Shown here piece by piece: positions 1 to 10,694 of a DNA stretch of 64,000 nucleotides; position 1 is the stretch's first letter, and the number at the start of each line of letters is the position of its first letter. The position numbers and the translations under genes are program-made. This DNA is from Acanthosepion lycidas (lineage: Eukaryota > Mollusca > Cephalopoda > Sepiida > Sepiidae). The stretch covers positions 37,239,725 to 37,303,724 of the forward strand of contig OZ010578.1 of assembly GCA_963932145.1 (NCBI GenBank). The letters are read 5' to 3'. The notes beneath the pieces were generated by a model. It was not told the origin of the DNA. It saw nothing but the letters and a program-made list of their open reading frames with translations, and did no database searches.

Positions 1-175
1 GAAAAAACACAGGAATGCTATGTTACAATGGTGGGAAATTTACTGAAGCTGAGATGCCAGGGTAGGACTAATAATATTTCAGATTCATTTTTGGATTTTA
101 TCAAGAATCTCTTAAATCATAACAGAAACACCAGACTAGATATGGTATCTATGGGGCATCTTGCTTTATAAAAGT
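1..175 (-). mobile_element. LINE relic fragment (non-LTR RT C-terminal region)
   Basis: This stretch is similar to 23700-23860 and to 57900-57980. Both of those encode, on the minus strand, the C-terminal part of a non-LTR retrotransposon (for example the LQSLSHCHNIASMSLF motif at about 23700). The window begins inside the element. The reading frame is broken and the element is inactive. The assignment rests on similarity between copies in this window. Confidence 0.55.
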
Positions 176-1020
176 TGTGTATAGAGTACCTATCATGTTT
201 ATGTCATGTCAAGTTTAAGGGTGACAAAGTCAACAGGGAAGAGATTACTGGTCATATCTAATAACACTGATCACCTTATCTTGAATGAGGCTGATCAATT
301 TTAGATATTATGGTGAATATTGCTTTTGTTTTGTAAAAAGATATTTTCACAAGAGGCTTACTCTTTATTTTCAAGCCTTGTTGCTTAATTTTTATCACAG
401 AATAACAATCTAAGAGTTGCAATAAAAAGAGAAATAAAATCAAAGTTGTACTTGTAAAAAATAATAGTCTTAATTTCTATGTGATTTAAGACTTGAACAC
501 AGAAACGCAAAACCCAAATGCAGGAGGCAGTTGCAAACAACTATGCATACAAATGTACCATCAATCTAAACATGTATGTCTACTTTTATACATTTAACCT
601 CGCATTAGTCACATGGGGTGTTCTGTTACCCCCAAATTTTTAAAGTACCCATAATTCCTAGTTGACAACTTGTTTCTTTTGCTCTCTCCCACTACTCTCC
701 CGACTGAGTGAGGGTGTGTAGCATGCGGTGTGGCATAGTTGTAGCTCAGTTGTCATGGGAGACAGTTGCCAGTGGACGATCCATTTTCAGAAATCCGAGG
801 TGATTAACACAGGTTTAAGGATACAAGATTAATGTGGTCTATGTATGACCATAATTCACAATGATCCAGAATTTTCAATTTCCTCTTGATTTGTTCTTTC
901 AAATGAGACACTTGCTCCAAATACTGACACATTAATCTTCAATACAAGCCTTCCTCTCTCTCTTTCTCCTTTGGCACTTTCTTTTACCATCACAAACTTT
1001 TTCTACACTTTATACATTCT
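176..1020. other. AT-rich stretch, no feature seen
   Basis: No exon-like ORF with splice sites was found here and no repeat shared with the rest of the window. There is a short C/T-rich run near 950-990. Probably intronic or intergenic. Confidence 0.5.
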
Positions 1021-1023
1021 TAC

Positions 1024-1411
1024 ATTTTATCACTTTAAAAATTATTTTAGTGAAGACCCATATTTGAGTAGATGCTCTGTTTATTTATTAAACTGTATAT
1101 TTATTTTTGTATACCAGCCTGAATATTCAAGAAATCTTATTAAGGAAAAATATGCCCTCTCCAGCAGGATTTGAACCTGTGTCGACCTTTGCAGGAGAAA
1201 TTGTTAGATCCATCATGCTCCAGACTGACTCAGCCATGAAATAATGGTTTCTCCTGCAAAGATGGACACAGGCTTGAATTTGGCTGGAGAGCACATATTT
1301 TTGTTTATTGAATATCCGAGCCAGTAAACGAAAATATACTGTTTAATAAATAAATGGTCCCCTTACTCAAATATGAGTATCTGCTAAAATAACATTTAGA
1401 GTGATAAAATC
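1024..1411. mobile_element. Palindromic foldback element with tRNA-like centre (copy 1)
   Basis: The left arm (about 1024-1190) is an imperfect reverse complement of the right arm (about 1235-1411). Both ends read TTTATCACTY and the arms share TTTATTTATTAAAC and the CTCCTGCAAAG stretch. Arms are about 165 bp with indels. The centre carries a tRNA-like segment. A second copy at 48765-49155 keeps the same plan, so this is an element type and not a chance hairpin. No transposase is present, so it is non-autonomous. Confidence 0.7.
1156..1235 (-). pseudogene. tRNA-like sequence inside the foldback
   Basis: Read on the minus strand, this 80-base segment has an A-box-like TGAGTCAGTCTGGAG and a near-consensus B box GGTTCAAATCC followed by GCTGGAGAG. 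The two ends do not pair as an acceptor stem. It is therefore read as a tRNA-derived pol III promoter module and not a working tRNA. The right arm of the palindrome repeats its 3' half in inverted form. Confidence 0.5.
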
Positions 1412-2035
1412 TGTTGGATTATTAAATAAAAAAAAAAATCCATTATTTTTTTGGAAACAACCTTACATGCATATTAATTAAATTTTATAAGAAAAGATGA
1501 AACTATAAAATTAAATAAGATAATTAAAATAAGAAAAAAAAGAAGACTTTTTGAAGAACTCATTGTGAGACAAATTCACTGTTCCTGACAATAATACTTT
1601 CTACTGGATGATACAGTACTCAGCCTGTTAATCTATCATTGCATATGACTTACTTTTATCGATAGGAGCACAAATTCATTCATGCCTACACAGTAGACAT
1701 TTGTTAGCAACTTTAGCAAAGAATACCAAATCCACAAGTAATGGCCTATAAAGCATCGATCGAAAAAAACTTAAGTATATATCCTTGTCCAGAGGAAATC
1801 AATACATAAGTATTTATACAAACTATCTATTATATAAAGATTTTATATTTTATCTCAATTGATATAATCATGCAAACATATACATAAATATATAATTGTT
1901 AACCTATAATAAAATAACAGACATGCTTGTATAACATTGATCAATGTAAGAAAATTAATAAATTACATTCTAAAATATTTTTAATGTCTGACTTCAAAAA
2001 TATATTAAATACATATTCTTATATAATACAAACAT

Positions 2036-2074
<39 letters not shown>

Positions 2075-2715
2075 TTATGCTTAACTAGCGTCTATTTCAA
2101 ATTATTGATGAGAGGATGAATTCTTATGTGCTCTTTTGAGGAAAAATTTTATAATTCCTATTTTATTTTTAAGTGAACATTCACTCATAAAATGAAGGTG
2201 GCATGAGTTTCTAATAGTGTTTTTTTTTTGTATAATGAAGTAGTGAATGTGTTTCTATTGAATTCTATGAGAACATTTAAGAATGGGAGTTTATTTTTTT
2301 GACTAAGTTCACAACAGTTTCCTGAACTAGCTCATCAAGCATCAGATTAGAGTATTTCTTTCTAAACTAACAGCAATACTGAACATACAGTTGAAAGAGG
2401 GATTGCTGCCCAAATACACAATTATATATATATATATATATATATGTGGGTGTGTGTATAAGGTGTGCCTAATCAAAAATTAGTTCACTTATATATAAAT
2501 TTGCACTCAGAGTTTCATTAAATTTTTAAAACATCCAATTGTTGGCAGATTTTTGTTGAATATTTACAGTAATAAAAGGCTTAAATTTTCACTTTTCTTG
2601 CTTTGGAACTCTAGAGACAAGGTAATTGAAAACAATTTTATTTAATACATTTAATTCTCTATCTCTAGATACTGAGCACTATAATTAAAAAGAGTAATTG
2701 CCTTAGGCAAGATAT
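1412..2715. other. AT-rich stretch with microsatellites
   Basis: No gene seen. It holds a (CA)n run at about 2035-2066, a (TA)n run at about 2424-2446, and just before the latter GGGATTGCTGCCCAAATACA (about 2399-2418), which is the terminal motif of the palindromic repeat seen at 13115-13890 and 36640-36790. A decayed end of that repeat is therefore present. Confidence 0.5.
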
Positions 2716-2724
2716 ATTGCCTTA

Positions 2725-3016
2725 GGAGGCATGGTAGAGCAATGGATAGTGGCCTGGATTGAGGAATCGGAATGCTGAGTTCGAATTCCAGTTGAATCCA
2801 TCACATTCACTTACATGCTAATACCCTTGGGAAAGGTATGAATCCTCTTTTCCTCCCAACTATGGGTAAATAGCAAGACAGACAGGGTTCTATAGCCTTG
2901 GATAGCAACTGGTCTACCACAGTAAGAAATGGCAGCCTACTGCGGGAAAAATCTGCCTTGTCAGTAATGTATCAATGATTGTCTAAGTGTATTGTGCATG
3001 CCACATAACTGACTGA
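2725..3016 (+). mobile_element. tRNA-derived SINE (cephalopod type), full length
   Basis: The head AGGAGGCATGGTAGAGCAAT is followed by an A-box-like TAGTGGCCTGG and a B-box-like GAGTTCGAATTCC. The central block is the CATTCACTTACATG / ACCCTTGGGAAAGGTATGAA / CTATGGGTAAATAG part shared by all SINEs here, and the 3' part contains AACTGGTCTACCACAG. It is flanked by the 9-bp duplication ATTGCCTTA at 2716-2724 and 3017-3025, which supports retrotransposition. Cephalopod SINEs with a conserved central domain are established, but the exact family name is not asserted. Confidence 0.85.
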
Positions 3017-3093
3017 ATTGCCTTAAAAATCTCATCTTCCAAAAATTCTCTGGTTCATCATTTTTTTTCTTTATCAAAATAATCTTCTTTATT

Positions 3094-3135
<42 letters not shown>

Positions 3136-4049
3136 GTGCAGTATATATATCATAAAGAGATTATTATACAAAGAATTAATTTACAATTAACTGAAAAACA
3201 CATACAACAAAAAGAATTTGTGGATTTATCACATGACTAAATTCAAACAAAATTTTCACTTGAAATATTTAAAGAACTCTAGCGTTGCAACAACACGTGT
3301 TCCAAAATTATATAACTGTCAAGTAACATTTTTAAAAAACATCTTCCGGTTTACACTGCATTTATTTTGTCTTGGAATTACCTGTAATGGGAAAATTATG
3401 CCCTGAGGATAAAAATGTGAAACTTTTAAAAATATTTGGCCTAGCTACATCAGATCTATCTGACAACAATTTAAACATAAGGATCATGGTGTTCAATGAA
3501 TTGTTAGTAAGTTAATGCCTTATTAAGTCTTGTTAGCAAAGAGATTTTGCCATTAATTACATTAACATTGCTAATTGTATCCTAAATAAACCAGACTGTG
3601 ATGACACCTCATATAAGGAAGATAGTATCAACAGACAGAAATTTCAAATCCACACCTAACTTTAACCAATAATTACTTTGCCATCATAAAGCATCCTCAT
3701 TTGTCAAAAAAACAAAAAAAAAAACCAACACCTCTTAAAAAAATTTTTAAATTCTCTTTCTATTACCAACTTAATCTATACAATAATTTAGCTTATATAA
3801 AAAAAAAAAAGTAAATCATTTTTTTGAAAGTTATTCAGCATCGTTTGAAAATTAAAATAAACTTTAAATTTTTAGTTTAATTTACGATTTAGGTTTTGGT
3901 TTCAAAACTTAGTAATATCTGTGTCACAATGAAAACATATTTTTAAATAGTTATAATATTATGCTCTATTGTGTATCAAGCACTGTTTTTAAAAATAAGT
4001 GTTAAAAATCTCTGGATTATAAATCTGATTGTTTCTTCTTTTTATTTTG

Positions 4050-4052
<3 letters not shown>
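3017..4052. other. AT-rich spacer with (TA)n at 3097-3129
   Basis: There is a clean (TA)n run of about 33 bp at 3097-3129, followed by very AT-rich sequence with A and T homopolymers. No splice-flanked ORF or shared repeat was recognised. Confidence 0.5.

Positions 4053-4089
<37 letters not shown>
4052..4089. repeat. (TA)n microsatellite
   Basis: Uninterrupted TA dinucleotides of about 38 bp directly precede the retrotransposon C-terminus that follows. Confidence 0.95.
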
Positions 4090-4091
<2 letters not shown>

Positions 4092-4104
4092 TTGAATTGA
4101 GACT

Positions 4105-4555
4105 TTCCTTATGCAGTCACAACTTCACTGGTCTGGTCATGTTGCAAGGATGAGTGACGACAGAATACCTAAGGTCCTCATGCAAAGCCAGCTCAACAGT
4201 GGACAAAGGACTGTTGGTCAGCCATGGCTCAGGTATAAAGACAAGCTAAAGAGTAACCTCAGCTGTCAATGTGCCTCATATTAACTTCATGCAAGTTGCC
4301 CTGTATAGAAATAATTGGAGATATTTGTGCCAGAGTGGTATCAGAAATTTTGAAATCAGTTCTCTTGAACATCTTAGAGATGAGGGACAATGGCAAAAAG
4401 CATCAGAAAATATTCCAAGATCCTCACTGTTGCACAATATGTGGACTTGTATGCAGGTCACTAGCAGGATTGAAATGTCACATATGGCACAAACATAAAA
4501 ACTGAATGAGGTTGTCGGATCCTCATCTCTCAAAATTGGTTGGAGAGTCCATCAT
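4105..4555 (+). pseudogene. RTE-like retrotransposon C-terminus with CCHH finger, degraded
   Basis: The translation starts LRWSGHVARMSDDRIPKVLM (about 4115-4180), the hallmark C-terminal block of endonuclease/RT retrotransposons (RW.GH..RM...R.PK). It ends in a C2H2-like finger CTICGLVCRSLAGLKCHIWH (4434-4490). The two parts are in different frames with stops between them, so it is dead. It lies between (TA)n arrays at 4052 and 4568. Confidence 0.75.
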
Positions 4556-4563
4556 CATATATA

Positions 4564-4567
<4 letters not shown>

Positions 4568-4607
<40 letters not shown>
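4568..4607. repeat. (TA)n microsatellite
   Basis: About 40 bp of TA repeats immediately follow the retrotransposon 3' end. A third array is at about 4754-4789. RTE-type elements often end in microsatellite-like tails, so this one may have started as the element tail (inference). Confidence 0.9.
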
Positions 4608-4611
<4 letters not shown>

Positions 4612-4750
4612 GTAGAGAAACTTATCACTTAACTGATTGGTGTTGGTTTAGTCATACCAACTTCAAAGTTTCATGAGAGCATTGCAGTAATTTTATCACA
4701 ATTTTATCATCAAGACAAACACAGCAAAGGGCTTAATAGACACTTTGTTG

Positions 4751-4796
<46 letters not shown>

Positions 4797-5363
4797 CCAC
4801 AAAAACCTAAAGTATTGATACAACCAACAGAAAGCCTGAGAGGTGATCAAAAGGAAACTTAATAAAAGAAAAAAAAGAAATCAAAATAATGAATAAACCA
4901 AAAACCAAGAAAAACACCCGATATAAGAAAAAGAAACATAAACTAAGAAAAAAAAAAAAAAAAAGACGAAAAGATAGACACCTACCAAAATAGTAACAAA
5001 CAATGCTCCACAGCAAGGTTACCAAGATAGGTATTATGCTTAACAGTGTTACAGCCCAGAAAAAGACAAAGTACAGACTGCTACTTAAGTTTCATGCTAC
5101 CATGATCTTCAGGTGACCAGAACGCCCTATATATGTAAGGTATTGTAAGGCACTTATTTTTTTCTTGATTTCTGGAACATATTTAAATATAAATTTCCTA
5201 ATGTCTGAATAATTCCAGTTTTCATAAGCCATTGGTAAATTTAACACCGGACAATTTATATTAAAGTATGTACCAGAAACAAGGAAAGTGGTCACAAAAT
5301 ATAGTAAAAAAATTAATAAAAATATACCTAATTTAGAACTTTTGTTGGTCTTTAAACAAAATA
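4608..5363. other. AT-rich spacer with (TA)n at 4754-4789
   Basis: Contains a (TA)n/(CA)n array at 4754-4799 and a purine-rich, A-rich tract at 4855-4975. No supported gene. Minus-strand ORFs here are the low-complexity complement of the A-rich tract. Confidence 0.5.
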
Positions 5364-5465
5364 TTAGGTTGGTGCAAAAATAATGACATAATAATGTTGT
5401 TTTTTGACGTTAAAAAATACATCAAAAAACAACATTATTACGTCATTATTTTTGCACCAACCTCA
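5364..5465. mobile_element. Palindromic mariner-type MITE, MADE1-like ends (102 bp)
   Basis: The left end TTAGGTTGGTGCAAAAATAA and the right end (reverse complement TGAGGTTGGTGCAAAAATAA) continue inward as an almost perfect palindrome with arms of about 47 bp and a loop of about 8 bases (TAAAAAAT). TA dinucleotides flank both sides (5362-5363 and 5466-5467), as expected for Tc1/mariner insertion. The ends closely match the human MADE1 (Hsmar1-derived) terminal repeats as I remember them. RNA from either strand would fold into one long hairpin. Confidence 0.9.
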
Positions 5466-5694
5466 TATATGAGAGTAAAATGTGCCAAAACATTAATATT
5501 TCAAATATAGCCTTCCAGAAGGTCATAGAATGAGGATCAAAGAGTGGGCTTTAAGATTACTTTGGTAAACATTGTTTTCTGTTAGGTACCTATTATAAAA
5601 CATATTTTCATGGAAGTATTTAACACTAAGGTTACAACAGTCAGAAAGCATTGAAGTTTTACTAAAAAAGATTCAATTGTAGTCAACAGGATAT
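5466..5694. other. Short AT-rich spacer
   Basis: Nothing recognised between the palindromic MITE and the next repeat. Confidence 0.4.
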
Positions 5695-5960
5695 CTACCA
5701 ACCGCCCGACAGGGTCAGATGTGGTAGAAGGACAAATTTAATGTGATGTATGCGAGCACATAGGCTCGGCCAAAAATTCCTCGTAGACCCCATATAAAAC
5801 AAGATTGGGTAGCTGTTTCCTGAGACTATACTTTGCCCTTCAACATAGCCTTGTCTGGGGATCCTCTCTGCCTCCAGGCAGAGAGTTTGACCAGCACAGT
5901 TGGAGACGAATCTCCAACTGCAGATTAATTGTAGTGGACAGGTATTCGGAAAATAATTGT
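5695..5960. repeat. Dispersed repeat, copy related to 28905-29115
   Basis: Shares TAGGCTCGGCCAAAAAT, a TTGCCCTTC block and an AGAGAGTTTGA block with the GC-rich repeat at 28905-29115, in the same order and orientation. A 117-codon minus-strand ORF crosses it, but it has no recognisable domain and continues beyond the repeat, so it is not called as a gene. The repeat class is unknown. Confidence 0.5.
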
Positions 5961-6338
5961 AGAACTCGTCTTTGTCCCACAGAGAACTAAAGATCACACT
6001 GACGATATATGAGGATACCTTGAGAAGACTCATTTCCTGCAGTGTCAACCAAGAAGTGATATGAATGCACAGAATTTATGAGGTTACCTCTTGAACTGTA
6101 TTAAACTGCAGAAAAATAACAGACGAGACAGCTTCACAAGGTCAGAGTCTATAATAGCTGATTGAATCTGCTCCTGTAATTGATGTGTTAGAACATGATA
6201 TGAATAGACAATGTTCATGCTGGTGTATGTGTTAAGAAAAGCAAAATTTCGCAAAGATTCATGTATCAAAGATAAAGTATCAGTAACAGAGAAAGAAGAG
6301 ATGATAGATGAAAAACAAAGTAAAAAGTTTTCACTTAC

Positions 6339-6483
6339 TTTCATAGAAAAATGTGAAACACATGTTCATCAAGGATTTGGCAGGGGTGTAGTCCTCAGCC
6401 ATGTGGCATTCGAATAAAACCACAGAGAAGTACTGGACAAGACGAAAGAAAATTTGCTCATCCACTTTCTTGTTGTGCACTCT
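6339..6483 (-). CDS. KIAA0513-like: Exon of a KIAA0513-like gene (SBF1/SBF2-type domain)
   Basis: On the minus strand a T-rich acceptor (TTTATTTTTTTCAG) ends at 6484 and a strong donor (GAAA|GTAAGTG) begins at 6338. The exon is 145 bp, phase 0 in and phase 1 out, and encodes 48 residues starting RVHNKKVDEQIF. The core LVQYFSVVLFECH followed by PAKSLMNMCFTFF matches, from memory, the human KIAA0513 segment LVQSFAVVLFECH / PAKNLMTMCFTYY nearly residue for residue. The domain is the one annotated as SBF1/SBF2 and also occurs in MTMR5/MTMR13. Human KIAA0513 is a cytoplasmic protein of poorly known role. Neighbouring exons of the family were not found in the window. The next one downstream (lower coordinates) must lie beyond position 1 or in sequence I could not resolve. 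An SBF1/2 paralogue is the alternative. Confidence 0.8.
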
Positions 6484-6590
6484 CTGAAAAAAATAAAGAA
6501 AATTTATTAGTTTGGTGTAAATCATAGTATAAGTACTGTACATGATGGTATATAAGAATCCCACTTTGAAAAAGTAATAGCTAAAAATTA
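6484..6590 (-). other. Intron upstream of the KIAA0513-like exon (start)
   Basis: The bases directly above 6484 form the polypyrimidine tract and AG of the acceptor when read on the minus strand. The intron continues into the repeat cluster that follows. How far it extends is not visible. Confidence 0.6.
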
Positions 6591-6599
6591 TCTGTCAGT

Positions 6600-7278
6600 A
6601 CTAACAGTTCAAACAATGTAAATAGTTATTTACATTATAGACATTGTTCTCAGTTTTAATGTCATATTCACTATAGCCGTTATACACTCTGGCCTTTTTC
6701 AGAATATATCTATCTACTTTATTTACATTGTTCAGACAGTTGTCCTCATTTTTATTACCAGATTTATAATGTTTCAGCTGTTGTATGCTCCAGGCTTCTT
6801 CAGGATCTGTCTATATTTCTGAGTTGAGGTATTGTAACTATTTACTTTATTTACATTGTTCAGACTGTTATGCTCATTTTTGTCATGTTCACAATGTTAC
6901 GGCAGTTGTATATGCTAGTCTTCTTCAGGTGATCTACATTGAAAATTTTGAAACAAACCCTTTATTTCATCCAACAGGATAGTTTGTTCTAATTCCACAT
7001 GCCATGCCTTTTCTGGATATCTCAGTTTCAGTTATTTCCCTTTAGTAACTCAACTCTCCAACACAACTCTTTGGGTCAAGTCACTTCAACCAATGCTTTT
7101 ATCTACTGGGCCAGTAGATAAAATTGTTGGTCGAAATTCCAATGTATAACATCTGAAGAAGGCCAGAGCATACAATGGGTGAAACATTGTGAATATGACA
7201 ATAAAGATGAGGACAGAAGTTCAAACAATGTAAAAAGTGTAAATAGTTACAATACCTAAACAGAAATATAGACAGATT
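6600..7278. mobile_element. SINE-derived foldback, head-to-head (copy 1, with extra tails)
   Basis: The right half (7080-7278, plus) reads tRNA-like CCAGTAGATAAA, then CTGAAGAAGGCCAGAGCATA, then GAAACATTGTGAATATGACA, and ends AGAAATATAGACAGAT. The left half (6806-7105) is the inverted version (TCTGTCTATATTTCTGAG ... CTTCTTCAGG ... AACCAATGCTTTTATC). Two further inverted tail fragments lie at 6600-6800. The same plan recurs at 22135-22585 and 40768-41345. It sits just upstream of the KIAA0513-like exon, in the intron if the gene continues. Confidence 0.75.
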
Positions 7279-7439
7279 TTTTTTTTCTTTTTCATTTATC
7301 TTGGAACATTAAATTTTATATTCTGAAACACCATTTATGAATCTGCAAGGTGGAATAAATTATCACCTTTCATAATATCAAACAAATATTCATCAATTTT
7401 TGTTATATTACATCTGAATCCATTAATAAAATACTGTGT

Positions 7440-8770
7440 AAGGTTACCACAATACAGCACTTCTATTGTTTTATTTTCTCTTTGTTTATTCCATTTTTAA
7501 TTTAGACACATTTTAGATTGTCACCGTTTTTTACCACTTCCTGTTTAATGCATGGTAATTATCAGAACTAGCACAATAAACCACAGGGTTAATGCACATG
7601 GGTCCTACATTTTTATTCCCTTAAATCTACACCAACTATGATAGCTCTGCCTGTATGTAAGTTCTAAACCTTTTTCTCCAATCATTGGTCTCTCTTAATG
7701 TATTATTTAAATATTTGTTTAGGGTAGCCACCTTGTATATTTATTTTAACTACTACACTTTTAACCATGTGTTGAGTGTTCTCAGACTGTGTCAACTACA
7801 TGTAATTTCTTAAAACTATTTGCTTAAAACATCACTGCAAACTATTTGCTACCCCCTTTACCCAATTGGACACTGAGTTTCACAGTTATGCTCAGCATTT
7901 TGGCCTCTTTGTCATTTCTTTTCCCTTTTTTATTTTGTTATTCCAACTAAACTAGTCTCAAGTTTGTATTTATTTTTTTTCTAATATCACTCTAACTGAA
8001 CCCACAATTACTATGTCAGCAAAGTCACAAACCAGTACTTTTTCCCCCACTAAGCATGTTCTGTTACCACTGACTATTGTTTTATTTTCATTTTGTTTGT
8101 CCCCTTTTTTAATTTAGGTACATAAGAATCGAAGAGCCAAGTTCAAATTCCAGTCAAATCCATTACATTCACTTACATGCTAAGAGCCTTGGGATAGCTA
8201 TGAATCCTCTTCTCCTCCCAGCTATGGGTAAATAGCAGGACAGACTGGGTTTTATAGCCTTGGATGGCAACTGGTCTACTGCAGAAAGAAATGGCAACCT
8301 ACTGCGGGAAAAAAAAATCTGCCTCATCAGACATGTATCGAAAGATACATGATTGCCTAAGCATGTATCATGCATGGTACATAACTGACTGACATTTTAG
8401 ATTAGTCACCATATATTTTTGCTGCTGTACTTCTTCATGCAGAACCCTTTCCAACACATATTGACTGTTCACACACTGTGTCAACTTCATGTAACTTTTT
8501 TCCTTTCTGTAAGCTTCTTATTGCAAACTTTATAAAATATTCCTGTAAGCAAAATACATGCTACATTTACCCATTTAGACCCTTGATCTCCAGTAATGTT
8601 CAGCCCTTGGCTCCACTTGACATATTTCTATTTTATTTTTAATTTTTTTACCTTTTTATTTATTTTGCTACTCGGACTAAACTCATCTCAAGTTTGTGTA
8701 TTTCTTTTTTGAGTTTCAACCTTTTCACTTCCAATAAACCTGCTGAGGAATAGGTCTTTGTCTTCAGAGT
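7440..8770. repeat. Ancient tandem duplication, second copy split by a SINE
   Basis: Unit A (about 7466-7990) and unit B (about 8080-8710) share ATTGTTTTATTTTC, TTTTTAATTTAG, ACATTTTAGATT, the GTGTCAACT...ATGTAA segment, and a final ACTAAACT..TCTCAAGTTTG segment in the same order. In unit B a SINE (8125-8393) interrupts the sequence between AATTTAGGTACATAA and ACATTTTAGATTAGTCACC, which are adjacent in unit A (7500-7522). The duplication therefore predates the SINE. No coding potential seen. Confidence 0.65.
8125..8393 (+). mobile_element. tRNA-derived SINE, 5'-truncated
   Basis: Starts within the tRNA-like head (AGAATCGAAGAGCCAAG) and continues through the central CATTCACTTACATG and CTATGGGTAAATAG blocks to the GTATCGAAAGATACATGATT 3' hairpin-like region. 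It lacks the first ~40 bases of the head. The insertion point is defined by unit A of the surrounding tandem duplication. Confidence 0.8.
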
Positions 8771-10335
8771 TTTGATTGCCTTAAGGCATTTATCTGGCTA
8801 CCTGAGAGATAGACACATATTGAGAGGTAGTGCATACTGTCGTCGTTTGATTTTAAAGAAATCAAAGTTCTGTGCAACGTGAGTCTTTCTTTTATAGAAT
8901 TTTGTGCTTCAAAGAGTTAGAAACAGAACTATCAACATAAACAAAATGAAGATAACCTCACAAGCTAGGAAGAAATTTAAAATTAAAAAAAAAAAAATCT
9001 CTGAATCAGAAGTTCTATTCATGTTGACTGTGAAAAGCTTGCATATTGATTGGAAAATATCTTTGCTGAACCATAGTTAATACAAGTTCATGAATCATTT
9101 ATTCTTCTTCTACAATAATTTCCACTTAAGTATTGTGTTTGCTGATGGCAAAGGAATTGATTTTATTGATAGCCTTGCTTCATAGATTTCTATCTCACAC
9201 TACTCAGAGTAGGACATCTAAGAGAATTACCAAAAAGTTACAACTCTATTACTTTTCTAATAAATATCAGAGTCCTGATGTCAGGATTAGCAGAAAGAAT
9301 AGACTATTTCACACTTCATTTAATAACACTATGGGATAATCACTAAAATCAAATAACATTGTATAAAAAAGTCTGGTGTTTGATCTAAAAAAAAAATGTT
9401 TGTAAATTTGAATGCATTTGTGCTATTTTTAATCTTGAATTTTTATCAGATGAAGCATTGGCAATCATTAATTTCTGACTAGTATCTCTTTCGTCTTAAT
9501 TTTAGATGCTTTATTTACACTAAAAATTACTGTTGCATCCTTAAAGAGGTTACAAACAGACAAAGATGGTACTTGAGTGAAGGAACAGCAACACATGCGT
9601 AGATGAAAGAAAGAGAGGTTTATTGTAAAAGACATGACTGAAAGACAGGGAATCAGGCACCAGGTTAATAATTCCTGAAGCAAGTACCCAGGTATATCCT
9701 GTACTCACCCTATATAGCTACTGATATAGTCAGTCCAAATAGGCAATAGGGAGTGTGGGACATTCCATTACAACAATTACTTTGAATTATTATTATTACA
9801 TGAAATATTATCAACTACTATTATTAACTAATATTCCTTTCATCTTAAATTTATTTACACTAGCATATATTATCTTAAATTTTTATTGGATAAAGCATTC
9901 AAATACCTTGGTGTATGGATCATTTATAGCAAATTCAGAATAGGAGATAAGAATGTTGAGCATAAGCTGTGCTAGAGGAAATTTTTCCTTATACCACAAA
10001 TTGCTACAAAATCAAAAATTCAAGTAAGCTTCATAAATACCTTCATATAGATGTTATGCATGTACCAAACTTGTTCAGAAATATATAAACTGTCAGTTGT
10101 ATACAACCACTTTCTCAGATCAATGTTAAAAATGTCTGAATGAATGAAACCCGTAAGTTTCAGTGAGGACCATTCCTCTTTGAACTGGCACTACAGAATT
10201 ACCAAAACAAAGAACTGTAGCAAATAACAGAAACCACATCACTTGAGGACTTTCAACAGCGGCAACAATTAAAATTCACTAGCGCCACAAAGGTGACAGT
10301 TTAAAATGTGAGAGGTATTATACCTTCCATATATA
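8771..10335. other. AT-rich stretch, nothing firmly recognised
   Basis: No splice-flanked ORF and no strong repeat. There are weak internal similarities (CTTTCRTCTTAA..TTAGATGC / TTTATTTACACTA at 9485 and 9838), too short to name. Confidence 0.4.
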
Positions 10336-10339
10336 TACC

Positions 10340-10492
10340 TCCCAGAAATACTTCTCACATAATGATAAGACATTAGCTAGATGAAGACACCATTTCCACT
10401 TGTCTAAGTACATTAACATCACATAGGTGACAATTTAAAATGTCACTCTGTAGCTAGTATCTTACCATTATGTGAGAGGTATTTCTATCACA
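10340..10492. mobile_element. Short TIR element (MITE), about 150 bp
   Basis: Left AGAAATACTTCTCACATAAT and right (reverse complement) AGAAATACCTCTCACATAAT form terminal inverted repeats of roughly 35 bp, extending to TAAGA and TAGCTA. The same TIR (GCAGAAATACCTCCCACATA) bounds the larger element at 34320-34978. The superfamily is not determined. Confidence 0.6.
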
Positions 10493-10694
10493 CACTGTAG
10501 CATTAGGAATAAAATTATTTTTAATTTTTATTGTCAATCATTAATAATTTTTGTTTAACATTTTTTTCATCTTAATATTAGTTACATTAATTAGCAATAG
10601 CAATAAATCTCAATATATAACACAACAGAGACAAGACAATGTAAAAGTTTTTTTGTGGTATAAGCTAAAAAGATCAAAAATGTTTACTAAGCTT

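Noticed and set aside
1156-1235. Functional tRNA gene
   Set aside because: A good B box is present, but the ends do not form an acceptor stem and the segment sits inside a repeated palindromic element.
5695-6048. 117-codon minus-strand ORF
   Set aside because: It overlaps a dispersed repeat (shared with 28905-29115), has no recognised domain and no exon borders.
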